Source: Pollenia angustigena (Eukaryota; Arthropoda; Insecta; Diptera; Polleniidae). From it: DNA of 64,000 nucleotides. Numbering within the stretch: position 1 is the first letter of the stretch; every line of letters starts with the position of its first letter. The position numbers and the translations under genes are program-made. Positions 23,733-35,085 of this stretch are shown here, one piece after another. The notes beneath the pieces are model-generated. The model saw nothing but the letters and a program-made list of their open reading frames with translations. It was not told where the DNA came from and ran no database searches. The stretch covers positions 244,713,803 to 244,777,802 of the forward strand of contig OV884059.1 in assembly GCA_930367215.1 (NCBI GenBank), in the 5' to 3' direction.

Positions 23733-24840
23733 TAAATTTTAATTTTTTTAATTTCTTTAAACTTATTATTGTTTTATGGGAATTTATCTTTAAATTGCTT
23801 AACCGCTCACATATAAAACAAACGACACAACTGATTCAAAATTATTTTACAAATGGCGCTAACATTATATTATTAGAGTAAAAATAGTTTGATTGCATCT
23901 TTAGCATAATATGATAAATGTATAGAAAGTTATCATGTTATGGCTAATAGATATCATGATATGATTGCGAGTAATATCATATGTTTTGAAAGTTATCATA
24001 ATTTAGTTGTTAGAAAAATATTTATTTTTCGGCCAACAATACTCAAATGTTTAATTGCGATAAACATTGATATGTTTACAGTAACTATAATATTGCTGAT
24101 ATTTAATAAAAATAACAATTATTTGTGTACGACAACAATATATTGTTACAACAAATAAAGTGTTGTTGCCGTAACCATGCCCAACCATATTTTTTATCTG
24201 CGTGTAGGTAAAAATCAAAAGATTCGCTACTTTTTATTTATAATCAAGTTTTTATTTAAACTTCTGCATTATAATTTTAAATAGTTTCGTATAAGTGTTT
24301 CTAATCCTAATTTGTATCCATAATCTGTGATACTTTATACATGTATTTTTGCTACCTTATTTCTTTATCGTATGCTATCGTTTTTGCTTCATCAAATGGT
24401 ACTTTAATTCTTCTTTTAATGCTACCATACACACTGCATTTTTATATCCTAGTAAAAACTTCGCTTACTTTCTCAAAATGAATAGCTTCTTTAACTCATT
24501 GCTTAGTAGCTTCAACAACTACTTCTACAACTTCTTATTTTCTGTATATAAGTTGGTATACAAATAATTACTTATTTTTGAATGCGTTCATTTTGGTACT
24601 TTCCTAGTAAAATTCATTGGTTCTTTTAGAACAATTGTTTTATTATTTTGTAGGCGAATTTTTCACTGAGATGTTCTGCTTTCTTTAATGCTTTTGCTGT
24701 TAGTCCTATGGCTTTAATTAAATAGTCTTAATACTTTCGGCTGTTTTCCAGCTGAATGAGAACTTTTGATATCGATAGCTATTATTTGATAGCTGCAAAT
24801 GTCAAACTGTGTTGACAGTAAGGTTAAGGTTTGGCAAATT

Positions 24841-25913
24841 ATCAAGAATCTTTTAACGCAGGAACAGCGCTTCCAAATTGTGGAAATTTACTTTGAAAAA
24901 AAATTTTTTTTTTTTTTGCGAAGTTCATAGAGCACTTTGTCCAATTTAGGGTTAACAAAATCGACCTAGTGAGCAAGCAATTCGTTCAGTTATTGATAAT
25001 TTTCGCATTAATGTTATTCTTCTCAATTCAAATCTATCAACAAAGCAAAGAAATGCGCGTATCGAAGAGAACTTTTCTGCTGTAGCGCGAAGTATTAAAG
25101 AGGACGCAGAAATGTCGATTCGTCCTCGTTTTAGACTTGTTGGCTTTTGTCCTTCGACTTAGTGAAAAATGTTACGTAAGGATCTTGGCTTAAGTACTTT
25201 TAAAATACAGCTCGTACAATAATTGAAGTCAAACGACCACCGTTCGCATCACATTTGTCTGATTGGACTCATTTAAAACTAACCGAAGTTGAGCATTTTT
25301 AACAAAGTATAATTCTTAGGGATGAAGCTCATAAAATGGCTACGTCAGTTATCCAAATTTTTCAAGCCGTTAACTGTTTGACTGTTTGGTGCGGTTTGCT
25401 CCTTATTTCTTTTGAAATAAGCACGGAACTGCCGTTACGTTTAACAGCGAGCGCTTTAAGCCAGGCTTACTGAATATTTGTTTCTAAAAATAAATTTACT
25501 CAGCATTAACTATATTTGGTTCCAACAAGCCGATGCGACTTGCCATACAGCGCGCTTAGCAATCGATTTATAGCAAAACTAATTTGGTGGCTACTTTGTT
25601 TCCAGATTTGGTTTTGGTCACCGGCTCCGTGGTTCGCGCGATTTACCGCCTCTGGGTTAATTTTAACGAGGCTATGTTAAGTCATTGGCTTATGCCGAAA
25701 AACCAGCAACTCTTAAAGCACTTTAAGTTCAAGCCATCATTGACGCAATACGGCCAGATTTATTGGAAGGTATCCAAAAATGGGACTGATTCAATAAACC
25801 ATGTAACTCGCAGCCGCGGCGGACATATGCTTAAAAATAAATGCCATGCAATTACCTACCAGATTATTCTTGTGAAATATATATTCCAACAATATTTATG
25901 TCTTGTATTATAA
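24841..25913 (+). pseudogene. Tc1/mariner-superfamily transposase pseudogene, copy 3
   Basis: Plus-strand frames give in order: LLTQEQRFQIVEIYFE (N-terminal HTH region), KVHRAL, IRSVIDNF, a RLVGFCPST segment, RKDLGLSTFKIQLVQ, a DEAH segment at 25321-25332 (first catalytic Asp retained), VNCLTVWCGL and a C-terminal segment near 25584-25860. The order and motifs are those of the copy at 1350-2655. The copy is heavily decayed, with many stops, frame changes and a poly(A)/poly(T) insertion near 24893-24917. No product is possible. Confidence 0.8.
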
Positions 25914-26009
25914 ATTTAAGCTCTCACGCAGCTATCAAAAATACTCTTTATAAGTTCTGCTTTTTACTGCAGTAGCTAAGACAATCTTAAAACTCTGCTA
26001 CTCTGAAAA

Positions 26010-27135
26010 ATTAATTTTTTATACCTTCCACCACAATAAGTTGTGAAGAGGGTAGACTAAGTTTGTCATTCCGTGTGAAACTTTTTTATTATTCATACAG
26101 TATATATATTCTGGGTCCTTGATTAATTCTAAGTCGATTTAGTTATGTCCTTCTGTCTGGCTGTCTGTCCGTCTGTTGAAAACACGCTCACTTTCGAAAA
26201 ACTCAAAAGAAATTAACAAACTTAATGTTAAATAAATTGCTTGTAGTTATCCTACGCAGTTTAGGATTGAAATCCAGCAAAATCGGTTCAATAGGATCAG
26301 AGCTATGAATCAAAATGTGGAACCACCTAAAAAAAATCGATATTTTTGTTACAAAAACTAACATAAATGGTGGAACAATGCACAGAATAATAAGATATAA
26401 GATTTTGCAAAAGTTAATTTTATTTGACTGGAAATCACGCTGTAAAATTTCGTAAAGATCCGTTCATAATTTACCCTAGGCCCCGGAAAACAGTTAAGTA
26501 CGCATAACACCGTAAAAAATAATGCTATCATAACAAAACTTGGTACATAACAGTTTTATAGAATTATAATTTATAATTTACCCTAGGCCCCATATAAAGC
26601 CCACTCTGGTAAAATAATTAAAAAAACTTTCTTCCAGCTTAGCTTCATATGGCCAGAAAAATGTTATGCAATTTTGTGATATACGGTCCATAATTTACCT
26701 TAGATCCCATTTTAGCAGCCTTCTGAAATTCACTGCAAACGCTAAAACTAATTGCACTGCTGTATTAAAATTTATGTTTTTTAATACCAGAAATCACTTT
26801 GGAGAATTTTGAGATGGTTGGTTTATAGCTTACCATGGCTCCAATATAAATTGCCCTCCTGAAAATCATTTAAGTTCGGCTTAAACTGCTACGAATCATG
26901 ATATTTTACTCAAGCTAAAACTTGCTAAAAAAGGCATTAAACTTTCTGATTGTCAGTCAATAATTTTATATATGTAGGTCTAAACCGCAACCAATTTTAA
27001 TGCAGATGTCTGTTGTTATAAAGATAATAATAACAATAATAAATAGACATCATACAGATATTACTCCTAAAACATTCGAACTGTCGGTGTAGGGTATCAA
27101 AGATTCGGCACAGCCGAATATAGCACTGTAACTTG
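26010..27135 (+). repeat. dispersed repeat R2, long copy
   Basis: It starts TTTTATACCTTCCACCACAA and GGGTAGACTAAGTTTGTCAT and continues TATATTCTGGGTCC...CTGTCTGTCCGTCTGTTGAA. It ends with GGGTATCAAAGATTCGGC, ACAGCCGAATATAGCACTG and a short poly(T). Similar ends frame the copies at 57480-58855 (reversed) and 60785-62065. I see no transposase or reverse transcriptase, and I cannot assign a class. Confidence 0.65.
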
Positions 27136-27415
27136 TTTTTTTTAATACAGCTACAACTATTTCAAAGAAAATGTTAAGGCAGTAAAATAAAAATAGGGTT
27201 CCTTGTACAAAGACTATTTAAAATTTTTTTGTTTCTCCTGCAACTTTTAGTATCGTAAGGAGCTTAAAATTTCACTGTTGAAAATATTAAGTGTTTCGAT
27301 GAGCTATAAGACAATTAATATATCAAATGTGTTCTCTTTTTAAAGCCTTAATCCGTTTTTGATATTTAAAATATCTTAAGCCCTAAAATTGCCTCATATC
27401 CTCAATTTTAGAGTC

Positions 27416-27779
27416 ACCCTGAAATAATATTGGACTACCTGATCCATTTTGATCAAATGAACTACTCCCTGGACTGGTCCAATGTAATGCAAGTATGGAC
27501 CATGTCATTGTTAAAAAGAGTTTGTAGTGAAACAACATGTCTTCGTTTTTTAACGACATGTTTTCATTTTTAAGCGATTTCAAAGCTAATCCTCTGGAGT
27601 ATACCATGGAGTAGTTTTAAGACTACTCCTTTGTAATGCAAAGCTGGGTTATATGGTCCTGCCTAAGGACATCATAGATCATGTTTTTTCATACATTGGG
27701 GTTAGATTTGGACTAGTCCTTGTCCCTTGTGGGCTACATTTTACATAAGTGTATGGACTAGTCGCATTATATGCAGGGT
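27416..27779. mobile_element. possible MITE with ACCCTG ends
   Basis: ACCCTGAAATAATATTGGACTA at the left is approximately inverted as TAGTCGCATTATATGCAGGGT at the right. GGACTAGTCC-like motifs recur inside. The TIR match is imperfect and no TSD was found. Confidence 0.35.
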
Positions 27780-27896
27780 AGCTAAACACTGTTCTGCTTT
27801 ATTCACAACTTTTTGTGCTATAAAGCAAATTTGCAATGTAAAAGTAAAAATGTTATTGTTTGTAATTGTTATTGAATTCTAACAATGTAAATAAAG

Positions 27897-28059
27897 ACAT
27901 TTTTGTTCCGTGCGGCAAACCATTAACCACTTAAAAAATAAAATTTTAAGAGCAATTAAGAGCAAACAAAATAATATATCGTGCAAACTACGTTTACAAT
28001 TAATCCAAACCTTCTTTATCGTTCTTCGAGAAGAAACATTTTTGTTCCGTGCGGCAAAC
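27897..28059. repeat. 24-bp perfect direct repeat pair
   Basis: ACATTTTTGTTCCGTGCGGC followed by AAAC occurs at 27897-27920 and 28036-28059. The GC-rich core is unusual for this AT-rich stretch. The origin is unknown. Confidence 0.8.
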
Positions 28060-28459
28060 GAGTAGCTTCCTGAGGAACTGTCTCTCTCAGTTTTATTGGG
28101 CTACTGCTGTTATATTTATAATATTATTATGATTAAAAACAACGTACATATTGCTAAAAGTGTTGCTTGCAAGGTCGTTCGACCAATTTTTTCAAAACAA
28201 AATAAACTCAATAATTTGTTAATTTGCTTGTTCCGTAATTTCCTTTAAATGGATTGTCGTCTCCAAATATGCTTACAAGCGTAAACTTGATAATGGTTGT
28301 CTTTTTGGGTTAAAGACCTTTTGAATAGTTCTCTTTGCTTTATTTCTCTTGCTCTCTTTTCTATATTCAATAATTCAACAATTGAAGTTACGACATATTG
28401 ACAAAGTGACACAGAAATAACAACATTTACTAGAAATTTTATTAGAATTAGAACTGCAG

Positions 28460-28701
28460 CCGTATTCCGTAATTCGCTAAAGCTAAATCTCTATCGCTAA
28501 AAATCTATAAAGTTGATTTAGCAACTTTTGGCTACAAATGTAATTCCGTTACGTGCATTGCTATATTCGGCAATGCAATACAAATTTAATTTGCCGCAAT
28601 TTTAGCTTTTAGTGTCATCGCTAAAAATTTTAAATTTTGTTTTCTCTAAGGAATTTTAGCGATCGAGATTTAGCTTTAGCTAAGCGAATTACAGAATACG
28701 G
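28460..28701. mobile_element. MITE with CCGTATTC ends
   Basis: CCGTATTCCGTAATTCGC, with AAGCTAAATCTC just inside, is inverted at the right end (GCGAATTACAGAATACGG). A 3-bp CAG lies on both sides (28457-28459 and 28702-28704), consistent with a 3-bp TSD. It is 242 bp long and non-coding. Confidence 0.75.
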
Positions 28702-29017
28702 CAGCTGGTTGACTTATAATTTTTATGATTTTACTTTAACTGACTTAAAACTATATATCTGTCAGTATTTCAAGACTAAACGATTTTCTAAATTTTTGTC
28801 ACAAGCAAAATCTAATCAGCAGTCATTTGGTAAGGTAAATAATTTAAAATGCATTTTACTAAAAATAAAGTCGTAATAACAATTAGAAGAAGTTTATTTG
28901 AAATTAAATAAACGAAATGGTATTTTCTTTTAATAGATAGCACAGTTTTAAAGTCAAGGAGCTCAATAAAATGTTGCCAATTATCTTTTTATTGCGTTTT
29001 TCCGAAGAACTTTTAAT

Positions 29018-29632
29018 CAGTGTTCGAAAACAAACAGAAGATTATTTAGCGTTCAGCTCATACACCCATACACCACAATATCTATTTTTTTTACTGTTTG
29101 TGTAGGAGCACACAGCCCTTTATACCGTTCGTATCTATTTTCAAGAAATAGCCGAACATTATATAATGGTCTGTTCTCCGTTAAAAACAATTGTAGTGAT
29201 ACTGTAGACAAACATTATATTTTAATGTTCTTAAATGTTTCTTTTTTCTATTGATGAAGAGATAAACAAACAAAAAAATTTAGCAACGACCGCAGCACGA
29301 ACAGCTTGTGTGTATGTGTTTTGTTTGTATAAAATAATTTTGATGGCTTTTTGTTTTTTTTTTTGTATGTGCATTTTGTTTTTGTTTGGTTTTTTTTACC
29401 AGCCAAAAGTGCGCTAAGTTTGTGGTTTAAAAAAAAAACGAACGGCATCAAATGTTCTCATATTTTTGTTGAGTTGGATAAGAACAGTATTATTTTTGTG
29501 TTCGAAAGATGGCAAATAGCCAAACCTTATTTTTTAATGATTTTCTACACAAACACTGTAGACGTTTATGTTTTCCACAAATCTACCGTGCCGAGCACTA
29601 ACGTGCGATATTTAGTGTTTAGTTTCGAACAT
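29018..29632. mobile_element. dispersed element R3, copy 1
   Basis: The left end CAGTGTTCGAAAACAAACAG and the right end CGATATTTAGTGTTTAGTTTCGAACAT are inverted relatives. The same element, with shared GAACATTATATAATG and GTAGACAAACATTATATTTT-like blocks, lies at 52685-53556. No coding capacity was seen. Confidence 0.6.
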
Positions 29633-29689
29633 ACGGGTTATTTGTCATACAGCAAATGGGGATAGTCATTTTACAATTTTACATGGCCC

Positions 29690-30060
29690 ACTGTAAAACT
29701 CTTTCCGGAATATAAATGCCATAACTTCCTTTTAGAAACTGGCATTGATATACAATTTGACGAGAATAAGTTTAATAATAGCTACAATCTAATGTACTGG
29801 TAGGTCCAGAATTGTCCATAGGTCCCATATAAAACCCCCTTTTCATTGCACTAAGACTAACATATCGCATATAGATGCTTATATTTGGATAATACTCGGC
29901 ACAAAAAACTCTTATATAAATCTTAACCTTATGACATAACTTTTTGCCAAGTCAATGATTGGCTATGGGCCCCAGATATGTTACACTCTCATTAATTTGT
30001 CTTTATATACTGTGGTGTAGAATATAAAATAATCGGACTTCCCATTACAGACGAATTTTT
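29690..30060. repeat. dispersed repeat fragment shared with 52420-52660
   Basis: TACTGGTAGGTCCAGAATTG, then CGGCACAAAAAACTCTTATA and GATTGGCTATGGGCCCCAGA, recur at 52470-52650 in the same order. Both copies sit next to an R3 element, so the R3 element and its neighbour may once have been one unit. Confidence 0.55.
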
Positions 30061-30359
30061 TGAAATTTAATAGGCTTTATCTCTAGGCTACAACATTTTT
30101 GTATAAAATTTCACCACAATACTCGAAAGAAAAGACACAAACCGTCTCAATGAATAGGTTAAAAGCAAGACTTTCTTACGCCATCTTGGTATTGTTCGAA
30201 TACAAACACCATTTGACAACCAAAGTTCACCACAACTTGTTTGTAAATAAAAAAAATATTTAACACAAAAAAACACATACAACCAGCCACAAAGTCTCTA
30301 ACAATAAAGACCTTCAAAGGGATGGGTAGTCGTGTAGCACAGGGTGGCATAAGACCATC

Positions 30360-31235
30360 TTAATGAAGCCTCAAGTGAGTGTATGTGTGCGGGTGTATTT
30401 GCAAGTGAAATTACACGGAGACAGCTAACGAACGAACGATTTGTTTATATTTTGCTCGGCTTTTTGTTCATTATTACAAACACAAGGAAGATTTTTATTT
30501 TAGCAAAATACAAAACTCGCATTTGGCTGTCTTCCGCTGACCAGCAAACAACCAGAGAACGCGTAACGCGGAAAATATAAAAAAATTAAAATAAAAACTC
30601 GGAAAGATAATTTGTAATAGATTAAACCAAAAAAAAGTCTTTTAAATAAACGTTAAAATTTCAAATAAAAAATCACCTGTTTACACAAGCAAACAAGTTA
30701 AAATTAGAAAAAGGAATAAAAGTGTGAATTACAGAATTTAATAATATATTATTATTTGTGACATAATTTAATTACATAAAAAAAAAAATAGTAAAATTAA
30801 AATATTTTTTTTTAAAGAACTCCAAACATCTTTCTAGAAAAATAGAAAAAAAGGAAAAAAGTGAAATTAAACCTCAAAAATAATTAATAATAGTTTAGTT
30901 TTTTTTTTGCATTCTAATTGTTGTTAAAACGTATAGTGATAATATTTTTTTTATTATTTTTTGTATCACAATATTAAACTAGTTACTCACATGAAGATTA
31001 AAATCATTTGAGAAGCAGAAAAATTAACGACAACGAAATACAAGTTGTTGGCGTGTTACACGTTTTTTTTTAACGAAAAAAAAAAACAATAACAAACAAA
31101 CATCAAGTGATGAAAAGTTCAAAAATTTAATTTATTAGCAACTAGATAATATATAAAAGTTGAATTAAACAATGCCACAACAACTGAAATAGTCAATAAA
31201 TTAATTTAAGTGCTTTTGCTTAAAGTTTTGATCTG
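30360..31235 (+). other. possible 5' untranslated exon of a host gene
   Basis: The region changes character, with fewer recognisable repeats, and ends in a good 5' splice site (TTTTGATCTG then GTAAGTTACT at 31236). Long A-rich stretches with GTGAAATTAAA-type motifs look like a fly 5' UTR. No downstream acceptor or coding exon was identified, so this is speculative. Confidence 0.15.
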
Positions 31236-31323
31236 GTAAGTTACTGACCATTTAATTATCATCCCTGTTAAATAATTAAGTAAATATTCACATTAAACTA
31301 CAATTTGTACAAAAAAAAACATA

Positions 31324-32158
31324 CAGTGAAACTTTGATATTACGAACTTCGTTATAACGAAGAACTCAATATAACGAATTTTCAGCTGAGTCCCTTGAAA
31401 AAACCATTTTATTGCAAAGTTTTTCAAACAAAAATGCTCTATAGCTATAACGAAGAAATTCTGAGCTATAAAGCCTCTATATAACGAAGTATTTTTTCAG
31501 AAGCCTCTAAACAACGAAATTATAATTGAGAAATGCATACATATAACATTTAAAGTGTGTAAGTCATTAAAATCCCGTTGTCAAAAACCTCTACATAACG
31601 AAGTCTTGAACTAAAGCCTCCATACAACGAAGTTGGAATAAAGCAAAATTAAATTTTAAGCAAAACGGGGAAGCCCCTTTTAAAAACAACGCCACAAATG
31701 TAGACAGTTCTGTTCTTTGCCAAAATGAGTGTATTAAAGCGTAAATCAATTTCTATACGAGAAAAAATTTCTTTAATTGATGCTGTTGATCGTGGTGACA
31801 AATCTAAGCAAGAAATTGCTAAACAATTAAATATACCGCCGAGTACTCCTTTCTACACCGCAAAATACATTCGACAGCTTAGCATCTGTCGAAAAATATT
31901 GACGGTTGCATTCTAAACAAAAATTACATAATATTTTACTAAAATGTAATAAAATAAAAAAATAATAACAACATAATGTTTTTTTTTTACCTCCTAATTT
32001 TCGTGTTAAATAGAATTTGGACAAAAAAACTGTTGTTATAATGAATTTTGTTTGTATTTCTTTAAATTTCGTTATACCAAGGTTTCACAATGCATATGTA
32101 TAGCTAAAACGAAGTATTTTAAGATCCCCTCTAGATTCGTTATATCGAAGTTTCACTG
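31324..32158 (+). mobile_element. pogo/Tigger-like element, internally deleted
   Basis: TA dinucleotides (31322-31323 and 32159-32160) flank inverted ends CAGTGAAACTTTGATATTAC and, reversed, CAGTGAAACTTCGATATAAC. Subterminal ATAACGAA motifs recur many times (near 31353, 31370, 31449, 31490, 31596). These ends and the TA target are typical of the pogo branch of Tc1/mariner. The interior encodes only the N-terminal DNA-binding part of the transposase (31725-31916); the DDE domain is deleted. Confidence 0.9.
31725..31916 (+). pseudogene. pogo/CENP-B-type transposase N-terminus, truncated
   Basis: An ATG in good context (CAAAATGA) opens a 63-codon frame. The first 40 residues (SVLKRKSISIREKISLIDAV..GDKSKQEIAKQLNIPPST) form a CENP-B/pogo-type helix-turn-helix (Psq-like) DNA-binding domain. 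After PPST the similarity stops; the last 20 residues come from the deletion junction. The second HTH and the DDE catalytic core of a roughly 500-residue family member are missing. A short product could still be made, but it would have no catalytic activity. Confidence 0.75.
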
Positions 32159-32774
32159 TATTTCAAAATTATTGAAATTTTTCACATTGATTAATTTGTA
32201 TACTCTACCCTACCAAATATGTGAGCGGTATTATGCGTTGAAGCTGAAGTTTGTAGCGCAATATTAGTCACTGACTCACCTCCTAATATTAGTGAATGTC
32301 CGTATGTCTGCCTGGTATCTGGGTTAATCTTGTTTACAAAACACAGGTAGAAATGTTGTCCTTAGACCATCTAATTAGGAATTTATTAGGATTAACTTCC
32401 GCCAAAGAATGTTCCATTGCAAACAAAATGTTTGGCCATTGAGCTGAACTTTGGCAGGTTCAAAATATTTCATAAGTACCTTCTCTTCCGAAAATCACCA
32501 TAAGCATTCGGCTACTACTTTTTAGTCTTCCCTCCTTAACTGTTTACTTGCTTTTGATTGGCTTAACCTAAAACAAGCCGGGTTTTTGAGATGTGGATTA
32601 AGTTTAAACTTAGTTAAACCCTCAAACGTTCCTCAAAATAACTTGCAGGAAAGTTCTTTGAGTGAAAAATCATTCATACTGATTATTTAATGAAAATATA
32701 CAGATTTTATTTCCTTTATTGAAGGTGTTTTTATATATTTTTTTTTAGACAAAGTTATATTTAATTTAATTAAT

Positions 32775-32979
32775 AAAGATTTTAGACAAACTAAAGATAT
32801 TAAACCAAATAAAACTGTTAAACGTATAAGACTTATAGCAACAGTTTTACATGTAACAATATCAAAGCTTGAACAAAATACATCAACAATAATATTGTTA
32901 CATGTAAAACTGTTGCTATAAGTCTTATACGTTTAACAGTTTTATTTGGTTTAATATCTTTAGTTTGTCTAAAATCTTT
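32775..32979. repeat. long palindrome, 88-bp arms
   Basis: Arms 32775-32862 and 32892-32979 appear perfectly or almost perfectly complementary across a loop of about 29 bp (for example AAACGTATAAGACTTATAGC in the left arm and its complement in the right arm). The right arm is a normal segment of repeat R1, so the left arm is an inverted duplicate of it. Confidence 0.9.
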
Positions 32980-33115
32980 ATGGATGAAGTTTCCTGATGA
33001 TCTGGCCTAAGCAACCAGTGAAATGCATAGGAATAGCTTATCCCATCAACAATAAATTTCAAGTGTTTTTATCAAGAATAAAAACTGGGAATTAAGCACG
33101 AATAACAAAATCTTT
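32980..33115 (+). repeat. dispersed repeat R1, fragment
   Basis: It holds CCTGATGATCTGGCCTAAGC, then AACCAGTGAAATGCATAGG, ATAGCTTATCCC and GGGAATTAAGCACGA, as in the other R1 copies. It continues directly from the palindrome. Confidence 0.75.
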
Positions 33116-33599
33116 TGAAATTAAAATTTTGTATTCCCAAAAATTGAAATTACTTTTTGATAATTTAATTAATTTTAATTTTTTTAAATAAAATCATCCA
33201 TAATATTCAATCGGATGTAGGTAGCTTACACGTTTTAATAAATGGGTAAAATTTCACCCGAGGTACTTTTTCGTAATTCTTTAAATGATCTTGTAACGTC
33301 TAGATATACCAAAATAAAACTTTATATTATTAAAGCAAAATTTTAATTTAACAAATTAAAAAAAAATACTCATTAAGATCCAGCAAATGTTTAAGACATC
33401 TTTTATTTTGAAACATTAAATGGGTGAAATTTTACCCGACGACCGTATAAGGGTTAACGTATTCTGAAATTCGTATTTTTCCGGTGAAATGAGATTTTTT
33501 TCATTAGAACTAAGTTGTTATGCAACATTTCGTATACAAACTTGGTAATGACTAAACTAAACTAAACCTAGTTTAGCTGAGATCTCAAAAACCCAACCT

Positions 33600-34358
33600 T
33601 AGAATTATTCAACTAAAATTTTAGTACGTAAGAATTTACAAGAAAAAGAAAACTTGGCAGTTTTTGGTAGTTAGTTGATATTTTATTGACCCTTTTCGAA
33701 AGTTTTAAAAAAGTTTTTGGAAGGAAAAAAAATCTCTTTGAGATGCACATTGGGACAAAATCATATCAAGCCTCGCGCCAATTCAACCGCTTCCTTTTTG
33801 TTAGAACTATCGGTACCATTGGAAAGGTTATTTCCTATAAATATTAAATATTCAAAGATGCCACAGCGTTCAGAAGAAAATTATTAAAAAAAAAAATTAA
33901 ACATAAAATTACAGAAATAAAACAAATTTTTTTTGTAATTTTTCAGTGTCCCATAAAGCGAGTTGGCCTCCATGCAAAAAAAAAACTTGTGCCAGTCACC
34001 CCCTAGAATGAATGAAGTTTCTTATAAACAGAAAAAAAATTTTTTTGCCACGCCCCAAAATATAACTATTTATGGTCAGGTCAGGTCACATTATTTCGCA
34101 TATCAATCCTTATGGCTTGACAATGGCTTCATTTTTTCCTTGGCTATTTTTTAATCCAATATAAATTCTAGGTGCCCCTTGTGTCACCTCGATATGATGA
34201 GATCGGACTTAGTATGACTGCGCTTTATATGTAAAAAAACCGAAAGCGCTGTATTTTAGGGGGTGCAAAAAAATTATTTATTGTTTTTGAAAATTTCATT
34301 GATATATCTTCGATTCTAAGGGATGAATGGCACAACCATGTTAATGAATATACAATGT
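33600..34358. other. AT-rich region, no gene recognised
   Basis: I see no splice-flanked exon, RNA gene or delimited transposon here. Confidence 0.4.
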
Positions 34359-34559
34359 ATATCTGTGGCTTGGTGCTAAAAGAGCCAATGTCAATGTATC
34401 AGCCAAGTCTAAAAAGCCTCATTTAACTGTTCTGAGTTAACTTAGACATTGGCTGATACAGAAAAATAAAAGACAGCTAAATAATACACATAATGAAACG
34501 ATTAACTCAAAACAGCAAAATATTGACATTGGCCCTTTTGGCACCAAGCCACAGATATT
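34359..34559. mobile_element. MITE with long inverted ends
   Basis: ATATCTGTGGCTTGGTGC continues into AAAAGAGCCAATGTCAAT and is inverted at the right (ATTGACATTGGCCCTTTTGG, then CACCAAGCCACAGATAT). A second inverted pair, TATCAGCCAAGTCTAA / TTAGACATTGGCTGATA, lies inside. The TSD is unresolved. Confidence 0.75.
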
Positions 34560-34569
34560 ATACATATCA

Positions 34570-35085
34570 AACACCTAGTTCAAAAGTGACTCAACTCAAA
34601 AAAATTAATCTTTCAGAAATCAAAAAACTGTTTTTGCCCTAAAAAAAGTAGTTAAAAACAAATCTTTGGATTATTAAGTCGAAAATCCATACAGATTATG
34701 ATGTTAATGGTTTTTTTTAAATATTTATACACTAGATAATGAAACATTTTTAGTTGTGTCATTTTTAATGATGAATTATACCGAATTATTTTAAGTTGTG
34801 TCACTTAAGCTGAATTCTTTTCAAGTTTTAACAGCTTGGCACAAGTCTTATTCATATAAACTCTAACAAAAATTTATTTTATCAAAAGTTTGACAATTCC
34901 ATTAAATTTTTTGACACAACTAAAGATATTTAATTTTAAATTGAAACATAAAGAAAGACAAAACGTTCTATAGCAACAAAATACACAGATATTTTTTATA
35001 GATAAACAAGTGTATTGAGCAAAGTTTAAGCATATAAACCAGAAAAATTAAAATTTTGAGTTGAGTCACTTTTGAACTAGGTGTT
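34570..35085. mobile_element. TIR element with AACACCTAGTTC ends
   Basis: AACACCTAGTTCAAAAGTGA with CTCAACTCAAAA just inside is repeated exactly in inverse at the right end (GAGTTGAGTCAC, TTTTGAACTAGGTGTT). It is 516 bp with no coding content. It starts only 10 bp after the preceding MITE. Confidence 0.8.

Larger units (their letters stand above)
23101..24206. mobile_element. TIR element containing a minisatellite and a nested MITE
   Basis: Inverted ends TACACGCA(A/G)A(G/T)AAAAAATATGGTTG lie at 23101-23125 and end at 24206. The interior contains a minisatellite (23230-23470) and a nested MITE (23582-23732), then further ATCATGATATGAT-type repeats. No transposase is visible. Confidence 0.7.
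32618..33453. mobile_element. piggyBac-like element nested in MITE copy 2
   Basis: TTAA occurs on both sides (32614-32617 and 33454-33457), and alignment with the uninterrupted MITE at 2302-2530 shows a single TTAA there. The ends are CCCTCAAACGTTC and, reversed, CCCTTATACGGTC. TTAA targets with CCCT ends are diagnostic of piggyBac. A palindromic GGGT(A/G)AAATTT(C/T)ACCC motif occurs near each end of the right half (about 33246 and 33421). An R1 repeat with a long palindrome fills the left half. No transposase remains. Confidence 0.7.
32577..33597. mobile_element. Harbinger-like MITE of the GGTTTTTGAGAT family, copy 2, interrupted
   Basis: The left end GGGTTTTTGAGATGTGGATT and the right end GATCTCAAAAACCCAACC match the MITE at 2302-2530. 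Internal segments also align (TATTCTGAAATTCGTATTTT against TAGTCTGAAACTCGAATTTT). The interior is split by a piggyBac-like insertion at 32618-33453. The right flank is TTA; the left TSD is not intact. Confidence 0.75.

Noticed and set aside
29351..29665. A 104-codon plus-strand frame
   Set aside because: It falls within the R3 repeat, begins in a poly(T)-rich stretch and is not kept open in the second R3 copy as far as I can read.
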